Below, piece after piece: positions 36,572 through 45,887 of a stretch of DNA of 64,000 nucleotides. The stretch comes from Pasteurellaceae bacterium (GTDB lineage: Bacteria > Pseudomonadota > Gammaproteobacteria > Enterobacterales > Pasteurellaceae), in the NCBI GenBank assembly GCA_030528525.1, contig JAUMYT010000007.1:54123-118122 (forward strand). The letters run 5' to 3'. A program made the translations under genes and the position numbers. The notes beneath the pieces are model-generated. The model saw only the letters and a program-made list of their open reading frames with translations. It was not told the origin of the DNA and searched no databases. The number at the start of each line of letters is the position of its first letter. The stretch's first letter is position 1.

Positions 36572-37942
36572 TCAGGGCAAATTCCCAGCCGGCAAAATCT
36601 GCGGTCTTTCTTCTTTGGCGATGACCATTTGGTCGCTGAGTTTCTGGCGAAGTTCTATGCGAACGGCTTCGTAGTTTGGATCTTCAACGAGGTTGGTCAA
36701 TTCATACGGATCTTTTTCCAAGTCGTATAAGAAATCTTCCACATAGACATCACTGCCAGCGTGTTCGCCACCGTGTTTGTTTGGGGCGGTTACGGCATAA
36801 AGATATTTTTCGGTGCGGATTGCCCGTCCGACTCGGCTTTCGCTAATTTGAGCGAAAACTTCATTTTTGCGGTTCGGATCTTTTTTGCTCACGACATCGA
36901 ATAAATCTTCGCCGATCATTTTATCGCCCACATCAATACCCGCCATTGCTAAGAAGGTTTTTGGCAGGCTGGCGGTGCTGACTAACTCTTTGATCCGTTT
37001 ACCGCCGACATATTTACCCCCTGCGATTACAAGTGGCACGTGCAAGGCAGAAGAATGGCAAGAACGTTTGTAGTCGTCATAGCCGTTTAAGTTTTTGTCT
37101 TTGTTACGGGTCATAAAGTGTGAGCCGTGGTCGGAAGCAAACACGATGATAGTGTTGTCGTACACGCCTTTTTCTTTCAATTTGTCGATTAAACGAGCTA
37201 AGTTGTCATCAAGGCTACGGCAACAGCCTAAATAGTCAGGATACATTTCGTCCGCATTGCCTTTGAGTACGGCTAAATCGTGTGGCAAGACGTAATTCGC
37301 AAAGCGAGTTTTTGAGCCGTCTGGGCCTTCATAGCAATGGCGGTCGTTTTGGTGATGTGGTTCGATATGCGAAATGGTCATAAAGAACGGTTTTTCGCCA
37401 TTGTATTGATCGAGATATTCCAACGCATAATCGGTAATACGATCGACCCGATAGCCTTTAAATTCGCATTTGTTCATATTTTCATCAAACACGAAACCAT
37501 CATAGCCGTGGGAAGTAAATTCCAACACGTCTGCCACACGCCAGAAACCTTTGTATCCGCCACGGCGTTCAGGAGGAATGGCAGTCACGGTGTAGTCAAT
37601 GGTCGGTTCTTCTTCCAATTCGCCGTCACTGGCTAAGTGCCATTTGCCGATGTAGGCAGTGTCGTAGCCACCTTCGGTGAAGTAGTCCGCCAAGGTTTTG
37701 ATATGTTGTGGCAATGCCACATTATTGCGGAAACAACCTGTTTCCGTTGGGTATAAACCGCTTTGGAAAATCGAGCGACAAGGACCGCACACTGGCTGTG
37801 AAGAAAACGCTTCTTCAAACAGCACGCCTTCTTCGGCAAGTTTATCTAAGGTTGGCGTGATATTGAGTGGCTGACCGTAAGCCCCTACGGTGTCCCAGCG
37901 TTGTTGATCGGTAAAATAGAAAACGATATTGGGTCTGTTCAT
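36572..37942 (-). CDS. Cytoplasmic Cys-type sulfatase
   Basis: A 456-residue sulfatase. FYFTDQQRWD (metal ligands near D12), the formylglycine motif CGPCR at residues 52-56 inside QPVCGPCRSIFQSGLYPTETG, GKWHL, SHIEPHH and VFASDHGSH are all present. Cys52 must be oxidised to formylglycine, which fits the sulfatase-maturing enzyme encoded at the head of the cluster. There is no signal peptide, so the enzyme acts inside the cell on an imported sulfate ester. It is the last gene after tctC-tctB-tctA (10 bp from tctA). The substrate is unknown. Confidence 0.9.
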   Translation of the reverse strand: MNRPNIVFYFTDQQRWDTVGAYGQPLNITPTLDKLAEEGVLFEEAFSSQPVCGPCRSIFQSGLYPTETGCFRNNVALPQHIKTLADYFTEGGYDTAYIGKWHLASDGELEEEPTIDYTVTAIPPERRGGYKGFWRVADVLEFTSHGYDGFVFDENMNKCEFKGYRVDRITDYALEYLDQYNGEKPFFMTISHIEPHHQNDRHCYEGPDGSKTRFANYVLPHDLAVLKGNADEMYPDYLGCCRSLDDNLARLIDKLKEKGVYDNTIIVFASDHGSHFMTRNKDKNLNGYDDYKRSCHSSALHVPLVIAGGKYVGGKRIKELVSTASLPKTFLAMAGIDVGDKMIGEDLFDVVSKKDPNRKNEVFAQISESRVGRAIRTEKYLYAVTAPNKHGGEHAGSDVYVEDFLYDLEKDPYELTNLVEDPNYEAVRIELRQKLSDQMVIAKEERPQILPAGNLP

Positions 37943-37952
37943 ACTTTGTTCC

Positions 37953-39446
37953 TTAATTTTTCATTTTTTTGTAATTGTTGTACACAATGCTGGCAATCAC
38001 TAATGCAATCAAAATAGTGAATACCAATGAGAATGGGCGGTCGATAAAAATGTTCCATTCACCGTCCGAAATCATCAATGAACGGCGGAGATTTTTCTCA
38101 GTTAATGCCCCGAGTACCAAGCCGAGCAAAGTTGGCACGGCAGAGAAACCGAGTTTATCCATAATGTAAGCAATGCCCCCGAATACGATTGCCGTGCCGA
38201 CATCAAACATCGATTCTTTGAGGGAATACGCCCCTGCGAAGCAGAAGATCGCAATGATTGGGATCAGAATCTCTTGTGGGATTTTCACGACCTTGGCAAA
38301 CATTCGGAGTAAGTATTTGCCTTGAATCAGCATAAAGATGTTCACGAAGATCAGCCCGATCATAATCGCATAAACGGACGTACTGTGTGCGGTAAACAAG
38401 TTCGGGCCTGGGGTTAATCCATTAACCATTAACGCCCCAAGCATCAATGCTACGGCGGCATCGCCAGGAATTCCCAATGTGAGCAATGGAATAAGTGCCG
38501 TACCTGTAATTGCATTGTTGGCACATTCCGTTGCGGCAATGCCTTCCACCGAGCCTTTGCCAAATTCTTCAGGTTTTTTAGAGACTTTGCGTGAGAAATC
38601 GTAGCTTAAAAATGAGGCGATAGATGCCCCTGTACCAGGGATAATGCCGACTAAAATACCCGATAATGAACCGATTGTGAGTGGTTTCGGCAAACGTAGC
38701 CATTCGCTTTTAGAAACCGTGCCTTTATCCAATTTGACTTCTGTTTCTTGTTGTTTATTTTGCTTGGATTTTAATTCAACACTTTTGTGAATAATTTCAA
38801 TCAAGGCAAATAATCCGATGAGTACCACCACTAAATCAAAACCGCTGTACAAATGCAGATTGTCAAAGGTAAACCGCATTGTGTCGCCGCTCATTAAATC
38901 CATTCCGACGAACGATAAAAACAAGCCGAAACAGCCAGAGATAATCCCTTTCAGCAGACTCTCGCCACTTACCCCTGCAATAATGGTTAAGCCAAAGGCA
39001 CAGATTAAAAAGTATTCAGGCGATCCCATTTTGAGTGCCACTTTGGCAACTTCGGGAGCAAGGAATAACAACACAATCGCACTCACAATGCCACCGACAA
39101 AAGACGCATAGAGTGCCACATTCAGGGCTTTTTGTGCTTGCCCTTTGAGGGCTAATGGGTGTCCGTCTAACATTGTGGCAGCAGCGTGGGGCGTACCTGG
39201 TGTTTTGATTAGAATGGCAGAAATCGAACCTCCATAGCTACCTGCACAATAGATGCCGAGCAAAAACATAAAGGAGTGAATGGCATTTAATGAATAGGTA
39301 ATCGGTAAGAAAAGCACTAAACAGAGCATTACCGTCAGCCCTGGAACAGAGCCAAAAATAATGCCAAGAAATAAGCCTAAATTGATGTAGAAAAAACTGC
39401 CCCAGTTGAAAAATGCGTTAAATCCATCAAGTATTTGATCAAACAT
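37953..39446 (-). CDS. tctA: Tripartite tricarboxylate transporter large membrane subunit TctA
   Basis: A 497-residue TctA permease with about 12 membrane segments. GSVPGLTVMLCLVLFLP, the conserved LIKTPGTPHAAATMLDGHPLA and LTLGIPGDAAVALMLGAL are family hallmarks. It forms the channel of a secondary, ion-driven transporter fed by the binding protein TctC. It lies between tctB (12 bp gap) and the sulfatase. Confidence 0.95.
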   Translation of the reverse strand: MFDQILDGFNAFFNWGSFFYINLGLFLGIIFGSVPGLTVMLCLVLFLPITYSLNAIHSFMFLLGIYCAGSYGGSISAILIKTPGTPHAAATMLDGHPLALKGQAQKALNVALYASFVGGIVSAIVLLFLAPEVAKVALKMGSPEYFLICAFGLTIIAGVSGESLLKGIISGCFGLFLSFVGMDLMSGDTMRFTFDNLHLYSGFDLVVVLIGLFALIEIIHKSVELKSKQNKQQETEVKLDKGTVSKSEWLRLPKPLTIGSLSGILVGIIPGTGASIASFLSYDFSRKVSKKPEEFGKGSVEGIAATECANNAITGTALIPLLTLGIPGDAAVALMLGALMVNGLTPGPNLFTAHSTSVYAIMIGLIFVNIFMLIQGKYLLRMFAKVVKIPQEILIPIIAIFCFAGAYSLKESMFDVGTAIVFGGIAYIMDKLGFSAVPTLLGLVLGALTEKNLRRSLMISDGEWNIFIDRPFSLVFTILIALVIASIVYNNYKKMKN

Positions 39447-39458
39447 AACTTCCTCACT

Positions 39459-39974
39459 TTATGGTAATGACACATTCAATAAATTTTGGAAAAAGAGCGA
39501 AACAGCCACTATCACGGTGGTGACAATCGCATAGTATTTCCAGTTTTTACACTGAAAGAAAATGAGTAATAGATAGGAAAAAATAATCGAAGAAACAATA
39601 AACGGCAGCCAATGCAACAAGCCCCAGTACAGCACTAATAATAAAATCACGATCAATGAACGGCTTTCTCGGGTGAGATCAAATTCCGCCATTTTGGTCG
39701 GCTGCTTGCGAACCAGTTTAATCAGCTCTTTAACCAATAAAATCACACAGCAAACGATCATCAAGCCAATCACAAGGCGTGGGAAAGTTTGTGCGGTAAT
39801 CAACTCATCATCTTCGGTCACTTTGATTTGATAAGGCATCAAAAACCATAATACCAATGAAACAATCAGAAATATGAGCGAACCGACTAAGTCTTGTCTA
39901 AATCTTATTTTCATCGCAATGTCCTTATAACTGAAATGAGTTGATGATGAGAAAAAAGGTGGGCGAACACCCAC
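39459..39974 (-). CDS. tctB: Tripartite tricarboxylate transporter small membrane subunit TctB
   Basis: A TctB-type protein with about four membrane segments (SLIFLIVSLVLWFLMP, LVIGLMIVCCVILLV and two near the C-terminus). The frame is open to 39974 (171 residues), but the ATG at 39914 (MKIRFRQDLVG, 151 residues) with AAGGACATTGCG upstream is the likelier start. Low sequence conservation is normal for this subunit; position between tctC and tctA makes the call. Confidence 0.88.
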   Translation of the reverse strand: MGVRPPFFSSSTHFSYKDIAMKIRFRQDLVGSLIFLIVSLVLWFLMPYQIKVTEDDELITAQTFPRLVIGLMIVCCVILLVKELIKLVRKQPTKMAEFDLTRESRSLIVILLLVLYWGLLHWLPFIVSSIIFSYLLLIFFQCKNWKYYAIVTTVIVAVSLFFQNLLNVSLP

Positions 39975-39987
39975 CTTTTAAGAGAGA

Positions 39988-40953
39988 TTATTTCACTAAT
40001 TTAGAGTATTTTTGAGCTTTATCCATTGTAGAATCAATGTAGGCTTTAACAGATTGACCATCACGAATATCTAAACGTAAGCCAATGTTTTTCGCCGTTT
40101 GTTGCAATTTTGGATTTTCTAAAATCGCTTTTAACGCATTGTAGTTTTTATCTACGATCGCTTGGTCTGTTCCCGCACGAATGAATACCGCACAAGTGTT
40201 AGTCATCCAAGTATCTAAACCGTAATCGCCAACGCTTTCTAAGTTATACACTTCATCCACCAATTTTTTCTCGTCAAAGGCGATAACAGGTTTAACACTG
40301 TTGGCTTTCACAAATTCTCTCGCTAAGGAAGCGTGGGTGGTTGCAAAGGTGACTTCGCCAGACACCACAGCGGTTAAGGCTTCGTTTGCTCCTTCATACG
40401 GGATCAATTTGAATTTTGCACCAAGCTCCGTTAAGAATGCGGCAGTTTGTAACGCTTCTGATGAGTTCGTGCCGTTTACACCTACTTTCACGGTTTTGCC
40501 TGCTTTGATGAACTCTTTCAAGGTCGCCATACTATCTACTTTGGTTTTCGGGTTAGATAAGAACACGAAAGTGGATGAGTAGATGTTGATCACAGGAATG
40601 AAATCATCAAATTTGTAATTCACTTTCATTGTTAAAGGGGCAATCGCAAAGCTACCTTCGCCACCTAAAATCAATTTGTGCGTATTCGGTTGCTCTTTCA
40701 CATATTCAGTTAATGCCACCGCACCGCCAGAGCCTAAAATATTATCGGCTAACAACGGCTGACCATACTGCTCTTTGCCGTATTCTGACATTGCACGGTT
40801 GATTTGGTCAGCCAAACCGCCCACTGCCCAAGGGGTAATAATTGTAACAGGTGCGGTTGGCCAGTTTGGCTCTGCATTTGCAGTTGCATTCAGACTAAAT
40901 AAACCCAGCAAGCCCACAAGCGTTGCTTTTAAGGTTGATTTTAAGTTTTTCAT
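39988..40953 (-). CDS. tctC: Tripartite tricarboxylate transporter substrate-binding protein TctC
   Basis: A 321-residue periplasmic binding protein of the Bug/TctC family. The ATG at 40953 with AGGAG before it opens a signal peptide (MKNLKSTLKATLVGLLGLFS to NATANA), followed by WPTAPVTIITPWAVGGLAD, the first ligand-binding strand. Upstream in-frame ATGs to 41031 would spoil the signal peptide. A CRP site lies about 95 bp upstream, so tctC-tctB-tctA-sulfatase probably form a CRP-controlled transcript. The ligand is unknown; classical members bind carboxylates. Confidence 0.93.
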   Translation of the reverse strand: MKNLKSTLKATLVGLLGLFSLNATANAEPNWPTAPVTIITPWAVGGLADQINRAMSEYGKEQYGQPLLADNILGSGGAVALTEYVKEQPNTHKLILGGEGSFAIAPLTMKVNYKFDDFIPVINIYSSTFVFLSNPKTKVDSMATLKEFIKAGKTVKVGVNGTNSSEALQTAAFLTELGAKFKLIPYEGANEALTAVVSGEVTFATTHASLAREFVKANSVKPVIAFDEKKLVDEVYNLESVGDYGLDTWMTNTCAVFIRAGTDQAIVDKNYNALKAILENPKLQQTAKNIGLRLDIRDGQSVKAYIDSTMDKAQKYSKLVK

Positions 40954-41039
40954 AATAGATTCTCCTATTGAGTAAGAAATTCGCCAGTAGGATACAAATA
41001 AACCGATCCACTTTCCTATGACATTCATCATATAGGTGA

Positions 41040-41055
41040 TGTGAGCTACTTCACA
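41040..41055. promoter_or_regulatory. CRP site upstream of tctC
   Basis: TGTGAGCTACTTCACA has the perfect TGTGA-N6-TCACA core. It lies just past the end of the maturase gene and about 95 bp before the tctC start. Confidence 0.75.
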
Positions 41056-41058
41056 CTT

Positions 41059-42144
41059 TTACAATTTTCTTTGTTTTAACTGCCAAGCGAACTGTTTTAA
41101 GAAAGGTTCCATATGCGAAAGTGCCGAATAATAGGCTTCACACAACACATTGTGCGGTTCGCCAAAACCTTGGACTTTTCGATGCTTCGGACAGCCCCCG
41201 TTGCAGGCAAAACGAAAACGACATTGCTGGCAACGATCCGACACTTTAGCTTTATTGATGCCAAATTGTTGCTGTTTGGCGGAATAGGTAATATCCAGCA
41301 ACGGCGTTTCAATCAAATTGCCAATTTTATATTCAGGGTAAACATAGTGATCGCAACTATAAATATCGCCATTTTGCTCAATAATCATCTGATCGCCACA
41401 AGTTTTGCGGAAAATACACAAACTCGGCTGAAAACCCAAATATGCCATTAGCCATTGCTCAATAAACTGCACGCCAATCCGCCCAATATCCTCCTGTCGC
41501 CACTCATCAAAAATCTCGATCATCATCTTCCCGTAATCTTTAGCGGCGGCTTCTTGCTCGAAATTACCCATTAACGGAATGAACTGCATATAGGTTGAAC
41601 CAATGCTTTTCAGGAACTGATAAATCTCTTTGCCGTGTCGCACATTGGCTTTATGCACCACTGTCAGCGTATTAAATTGCACTTGATGGGCGAGCAGGTT
41701 CTCAATCGCCTGCATCACTTGCGAAAACGTGCCTTTTTGGCTTTTGGTAACCCGATAGGCATCGTGCAGATGTTGTGGGCCATCAATCGACACGCCTACC
41801 AAAAACTGCTCTGCTTTCAGAAAACGGCACCATTTTTCGTCCAACAACAGCCCATTAGTTTGCAACGCATTATAAATCCGCTTGCCGTTGGCATATTTTC
41901 GTTGTAATTCCACCGCTTGCTGATAAAAATCCAGCCCAGCCAAAGTCGGCTCGCCCCCTTGCCACAGAAACGTCAGCTCTTTTTGCGGAGCAAGTTGAAT
42001 ATAATTTTTGATGTAGCTTTCTAGAATATCATCGTCCATTCGGCGTTGATTGAGATGGGGCTTTTCCAAATAGAAACAGTATTTGCAATCAATATTGCAA
42101 ATGGATCCCGTTGGTTTTGCCATCAGTTGAAATGCCGTGTTCAT
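41059..42144 (-). CDS. Anaerobic sulfatase-maturating radical SAM enzyme (anSME)
   Basis: A 361-residue radical SAM/SPASM protein. The SAM cluster motif is CNIDCKYC (Cys16, 20, 23), and the C-terminal SPASM cysteines are in LCIFRKTCGDQ, IYSCDHYVYPEYKIGN, DRCQQCRFRFACNGGCPKHR and LCEAYY. KPTGSICN and WQGGEPTLAGLDFY are typical of anSME. It turns the sulfatase Cys into formylglycine without oxygen. It is first in the cluster, 105 bp ahead of tctC, and needs no export, matching the cytoplasmic sulfatase. Confidence 0.93.
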   Translation of the reverse strand: MNTAFQLMAKPTGSICNIDCKYCFYLEKPHLNQRRMDDDILESYIKNYIQLAPQKELTFLWQGGEPTLAGLDFYQQAVELQRKYANGKRIYNALQTNGLLLDEKWCRFLKAEQFLVGVSIDGPQHLHDAYRVTKSQKGTFSQVMQAIENLLAHQVQFNTLTVVHKANVRHGKEIYQFLKSIGSTYMQFIPLMGNFEQEAAAKDYGKMMIEIFDEWRQEDIGRIGVQFIEQWLMAYLGFQPSLCIFRKTCGDQMIIEQNGDIYSCDHYVYPEYKIGNLIETPLLDITYSAKQQQFGINKAKVSDRCQQCRFRFACNGGCPKHRKVQGFGEPHNVLCEAYYSALSHMEPFLKQFAWQLKQRKL

Positions 42145-42478
42145 TCGCTTAAAACTCCATTTTTTGCCACATCATACCTGTTTTTTTCAAGTATCTTTAT
42201 GATAATGATCAGCAAACAGAGCATAACAAGGGGGTGAGATCTTAAGAGAAAATGCAAAATATATTTAAACAATCCCATAGACTTGATCAAATCTTCCTCC
42301 ATAGTGTACTCTTACATACCAACCTCCTCGGCAAAATTTATTCGTTCTACAAACTGCTGGTAAAACCGGCATTTAAAATGCCTTCCGCATTTTGTTTCCG
42401 AGATCTTCTCCTTTGTACTTCAACAATCGCCCTTTCCTGTGTAAAATACCTATAATTTTTTACAGTATTTTTTCCCCT
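42145..42478. other. 334-bp gap between the maturase gene and rmuC
   Basis: It holds a USS at 42225 and a TATAAT at 42451-42456 that may serve rmuC. The minus strand between about 42290 and 42370 reads open for some 20 codons but has no start and no recognisable family. Otherwise nothing is seen. Confidence 0.5.
42225..42262 (+). repeat. Variant uptake signal sequence
   Basis: ACAAGGGGGTGAGATCTTAAG then AGAAAATGCAAAATA between the maturase gene and rmuC. Confidence 0.7.
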
Positions 42479-44062
42479 ATGAACATTGACAATATTTGGC
42501 TTTATATCGCATTGGCGGTGCTAGTTTGCCTCGCCATTTTTCTGTTTTTTCTCCAATCTCGCACTAATGCAAAACTGCTAGACACTCAACAGCAATTTGC
42601 CCAGCTTTCTGCCGAAAAAAATCAAGTGGAACAATATGCGATTCAGCAGCAAACACGAGCGGAAACTACGCTAGAACGCTTGGCAGAAAAAGATGTTTCC
42701 ATCGCACAGCTCCAACAAAAATTATCGCTGGCAGAAGATCAGGAAAATCAGCTGGAACGCTATATCAACGAATTAAAAGAGCGAGTCGGTTCGGCACAAG
42801 CCAAAGCGGAAGGTTTAGATGAGCAGTTGCTAACTAGCCATAACCAGTTGAATTATAAAGAAAAAGAGCATCAGCAACTGTATCAGCAATTTTTGCAGGT
42901 GCAACGTGAGCTAACCGAATTACGCACCACCTTGCACGAAAAGCAAGCCAATTTTGAGCAGCAACAACAAAATTTTGTAGCGGTTCGTCAGCAGTTAAAT
43001 GCCGAATTTCAGCATTTAGCCCAACAAATTTTAGACGAAAAAAGCAAATCCTTTGCCGAAACCAATCAATCGGCGTTAGATTTATTGCTCAAACCGTTCA
43101 AAGAACAGATTGAAGGCTTTCAAAAACGGGTCAATGAAGTCCATACCGAAGCCGTCAAAGGCAATGCCAATTTAGAAGCCGAAATCAAACGCGTGTTAGA
43201 TATTGGTTTAACGATGTCTAAAGACGCTCAAAATCTCACTACCGCACTCAAAGGCAATAACAAAATTGCGGGAAACTGGGGCGAAATTCAGCTGGAAAGT
43301 GCGTTGCAAATGGCAGGATTGTTGGCAGGCGAACATTATGAAGCACAAGCAAATTGTCGAAATGAGCAGAGAGATAAGTTGCTTCCTGATTTTTTGGTTA
43401 AACTGCCTGACAATAAACACTTGATTTTGGACAGCAAAGTGTCGCTAGTCGATTATGATAAAGCGGTGCGATCAGAGGATAAATTAGCAATTCAGCAATC
43501 TCTTAATGAGCATTGTAAGTCTTTACGAAAACACATTAAGGATCTTTCCAAGAAAAATTACAGCCATCTGCTCGGCATTTCGAGCCCTGATTTTGTGCTG
43601 ATGTTTGTGCCGATTGAGCCTGCTTACATTGAGGCGATGAAGCACGATCCGCAACTATTCAACTACGGCTACGAAAAAAATGTGATTTTGGTCTCGCACA
43701 CTACGCTAATGCCGATTTTACGCACGGTGGCGAACTTATGGCGAATTGAACGGGGCAATGCGGAAGCCCGAGAAATCAGCGAAAAAGCAGGCGAAATTTA
43801 CAACCAAGTCTGTGCCATTGCCGAGCGTTTAGCGAAATTGGGCGGTACGCTGAATACCGCAAGTAATCAATATAATCAAACAGTTACCGCATTAGTCGGC
43901 AGACAAGGCTTGCTTGGGAAGGTGGAGCGTTTCCAACAGCTTTCGAGCAAAGCCAGCCAAACGGTGCCACAGGTCGAATTGTTAGAAAATGATTGGGACA
44001 CGGCTCGTTTAGGCGTGGTGGTCGAAAAACTCGACGAAAAAACAGACAGTCCAACAGCATAA
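42479..44062 (+). CDS. rmuC: DNA recombination protein RmuC
   Basis: A 527-residue RmuC. An N-terminal membrane anchor (IALAVLVCLAIFLFFL) precedes a long coiled coil (to about residue 190) and the RmuC nuclease-like domain with KGNNKIAGNWGEIQLESAL and LPDNKHLILDSKVSL. It limits recombination at inverted repeats in E. coli. The ATG at 42479 directly before the anchor is preferred over 42392. pabA follows 13 bp later, probably co-transcribed. Confidence 0.95.
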   Translation: MNIDNIWLYIALAVLVCLAIFLFFLQSRTNAKLLDTQQQFAQLSAEKNQVEQYAIQQQTRAETTLERLAEKDVSIAQLQQKLSLAEDQENQLERYINELKERVGSAQAKAEGLDEQLLTSHNQLNYKEKEHQQLYQQFLQVQRELTELRTTLHEKQANFEQQQQNFVAVRQQLNAEFQHLAQQILDEKSKSFAETNQSALDLLLKPFKEQIEGFQKRVNEVHTEAVKGNANLEAEIKRVLDIGLTMSKDAQNLTTALKGNNKIAGNWGEIQLESALQMAGLLAGEHYEAQANCRNEQRDKLLPDFLVKLPDNKHLILDSKVSLVDYDKAVRSEDKLAIQQSLNEHCKSLRKHIKDLSKKNYSHLLGISSPDFVLMFVPIEPAYIEAMKHDPQLFNYGYEKNVILVSHTTLMPILRTVANLWRIERGNAEAREISEKAGEIYNQVCAIAERLAKLGGTLNTASNQYNQTVTALVGRQGLLGKVERFQQLSSKASQTVPQVELLENDWDTARLGVVVEKLDEKTDSPTA

Positions 44063-44075
44063 AATGGAATAAAAG

Positions 44076-44639
44076 ATGTTATTACTGATTGATAATCACG
44101 ACTCATTTACTTTCAACCTAGTCGATTTACTGCGAAAAATTGGCGTGGAAACCAAAGTAGTGTCAGTGGAAAATGTAGATTTGGATGAAGTGGAAAACTT
44201 CAGCCACATTATGATTTCGCCTGGCCCTGACGTGCCGAGAGCCTATCCACAACTGTTTGCAATGCTCGAACGCTATCACAAAACCAAATCCATTTTGGGC
44301 GTTTGTTTGGGGCATCAAACCCTGTGTGAATTTTTCGGCGGTGAGCTGTATAACTTAAACAACGTCCGCCACGGTCAGCAACGTCCGCTGACACAAATTG
44401 CCTCGAATCCGATTTTTGACGGCTTGCCACAGACGTTCAACATCGGCTTGTATCATTCGTGGGCAATTTTGCAAAATTCTTTGTTTAACACACCGCTTGT
44501 TACCACAGCGGTGTGTGATCAAAATGTACTAATGGCAGTGAAACACAAGGCATTCCGTGTGTACGGTGTGCAGTTTCACCCTGAATCATTCATCACAGAA
44601 TTTGGCGAGCAGATGTTGCGAAATTGGTTGAAGACATAA
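44076..44639 (+). CDS. pabA: Aminodeoxychorismate/anthranilate synthase glutamine amidotransferase subunit
   Basis: A 187-residue class I glutamine amidotransferase. The nucleophile is Cys77 in GVCLGHQ, with His168 and Glu170 in QFHPESF. It starts MLLLIDNHDSFTFNLVDLL, the PabA/TrpG start. It delivers ammonia for p-aminobenzoate or anthranilate; the partner is not nearby, so PabA and TrpG cannot be fully told apart. The internal USS at 44466 has the standard core. Confidence 0.85.
   Translation: MLLLIDNHDSFTFNLVDLLRKIGVETKVVSVENVDLDEVENFSHIMISPGPDVPRAYPQLFAMLERYHKTKSILGVCLGHQTLCEFFGGELYNLNNVRHGQQRPLTQIASNPIFDGLPQTFNIGLYHSWAILQNSLFNTPLVTTAVCDQNVLMAVKHKAFRVYGVQFHPESFITEFGEQMLRNWLKT
44466..44502 (-). 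repeat. Canonical uptake signal sequence inside pabA
   Basis: Minus-strand ACAAGCGGTGTGTTAAAC then AGAATTTTGCAAAATT. This is one of two full copies with the unmodified Actinobacillus-type core. Confidence 0.8.
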
Positions 44640-44724
44640 TAAATAAGGTAAAAGCTTAGTTCTGCTGGCTCAACATTGCCTTTACCCTTTGCTTTTCAAT
44701 TTTACCGCGTGGTTACAGTGCACC

Positions 44725-45504
44725 TTAATTTGACAATGTATTTTGCAGATGATGTTGTCGTTGCTCCGCCATTTTAATACTGCGGATAATCTCTCGCCGA
44801 TCAACCGCTTGATTTTCGCTGTCTAGCACCTGTTGCCAATAGCTAATCGCCGTTTTCGGATCGTTATGCAAAAACGCATCCGATGCCAATAACAGCAAAC
44901 TGGCACTCTCTTTCGGATCGGCTTTTAACGCTTCATCCATCCACGCTTTAGCTTGTGGCGTGAGTTTTTGGCTGTGCTGATAATAGTCCGCCGTTGCCAT
45001 TGCCCCTAAAATCGCAGGCTTTCTGCCCAATACCGTGATCGCATTTTGGTAGCAAATCCTTGCTGAGCTGAAATCATTATTTAGCGAATACGCCTGCCCC
45101 AATTCAAACCACAGATCGCCGTTATTCGGATTTTGCCGAAGTTGGTTCTGCAAATTAACGATGTAGCGATCGTTGCGTTCGGTTGGATTTTCGTCTGCCG
45201 TTTGTCCCACAAATTGCGACAAAGCCTGCTGCCCTTGTTGGACTTGGCTGTAACGCCCCGTTTGCCAATAAAATAGCCCACTACTTACAATTACCACAAC
45301 CACCATAAGTAGCATTGCAAGGGGGGGAGAACGCCGACGATTTTGCAAATTTTGCGTAGACAACAAACGCTGTTCAAACTGCTGACGATCCGCCATTTCC
45401 GCTAGCCATTCGGCTTTCTCGGTGGCGTTAAACTGCTCGGCAAATGTTGCCATTTTCTCGAAATGTTGGGTGTTTAACTCGGCTCTTGCTGAATGCTGTT
45501 TCAT
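44725..45504 (-). CDS. nrfG: Cytochrome c biogenesis TPR protein (NrfG/CcmI-type)
   Basis: About 259 residues. One membrane segment (MLLMVVVVIVSSGLFYW) precedes TPR repeats (GDLWFELGQAYSLNNDFSSA, then further helices). NrfG/CcmI proteins present apocytochrome to the haem lyase. The ATG at 45504 overlaps the stop of the upstream CcmH-type gene (ATGA). A variant USS encodes part of the region just before the membrane segment. Whether it serves nitrite reductase only (NrfG) or general maturation (CcmI) is unclear. Confidence 0.8.
   Translation of the reverse strand: MKQHSARAELNTQHFEKMATFAEQFNATEKAEWLAEMADRQQFEQRLLSTQNLQNRRRSPPLAMLLMVVVVIVSSGLFYWQTGRYSQVQQGQQALSQFVGQTADENPTERNDRYIVNLQNQLRQNPNNGDLWFELGQAYSLNNDFSSARICYQNAITVLGRKPAILGAMATADYYQHSQKLTPQAKAWMDEALKADPKESASLLLLASDAFLHNDPKTAISYWQQVLDSENQAVDRREIIRSIKMAEQRQHHLQNTLSN
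45317..45351 (+). repeat. Variant uptake signal sequence inside nrfG
   Basis: GCAAGGGGGGGAGAACGCC then ACGATTTTGCAAATTT. Confidence 0.65.
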
Positions 45505-45887
45505 CGTTTTTTCCTTGCCACTCGCCAACCAATCGCCCCGAATAACACCACCAACAAGCCAAACGGCAAGCCCCACAACAGCCACGTTTGCGAATTCATT
45601 GGCGGTTGATAATTGACGAAATCGCCGAAACGATCGACCATTATCTGCACAATTTCTTTGTTACTTTTGCCTTGATTGACCATTTCATACACTTCCAAGC
45701 GTAATTTGTAGGCTTGTGTGGCGTTTGATTCGACCAAATTCTGATTTTGACATTGTGGGCAACGTAAGGATTTCGCCAACGCCACCGCCCGAATGCGTTC
45801 CGCATCAGAATGAAATTGAAAGGTATCGACCATTTCCGCCCGTATGAAACCGGTGATCAGAAGCCATATCATCAGCCACTTTTTCAT
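45501..45887 (-). CDS. ccmH: Cytochrome c biogenesis protein CcmH/NrfF
   Basis: A 128-residue CcmH/NrfF thiol-oxidoreductase. A signal/anchor (MKKWLMIWLLITGFIRA) precedes the LRCPQCQNQNLVESNA motif with Cys43 and Cys46, and a C-terminal membrane helix follows (TWLLWGLPFGLLVVLFGAIGW). It keeps the haem-binding cysteines of apocytochrome reduced. Coupled to dsbE upstream and nrfG downstream by four-base overlaps. Confidence 0.92.
   Translation of the reverse strand: MKKWLMIWLLITGFIRAEMVDTFQFHSDAERIRAVALAKSLRCPQCQNQNLVESNATQAYKLRLEVYEMVNQGKSNKEIVQIMVDRFGDFVNYQPPMNSQTWLLWGLPFGLLVVLFGAIGWRVARKKR

Noticed and set aside
42290..42370. Transposase remnant on the minus strand
   Set aside because: About 20 open codons only, with no motif that I could tie to any transposase.
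44647..44686. Terminator between pabA and nrfG
   Set aside because: Stem has a mismatch, a long loop and no T run.
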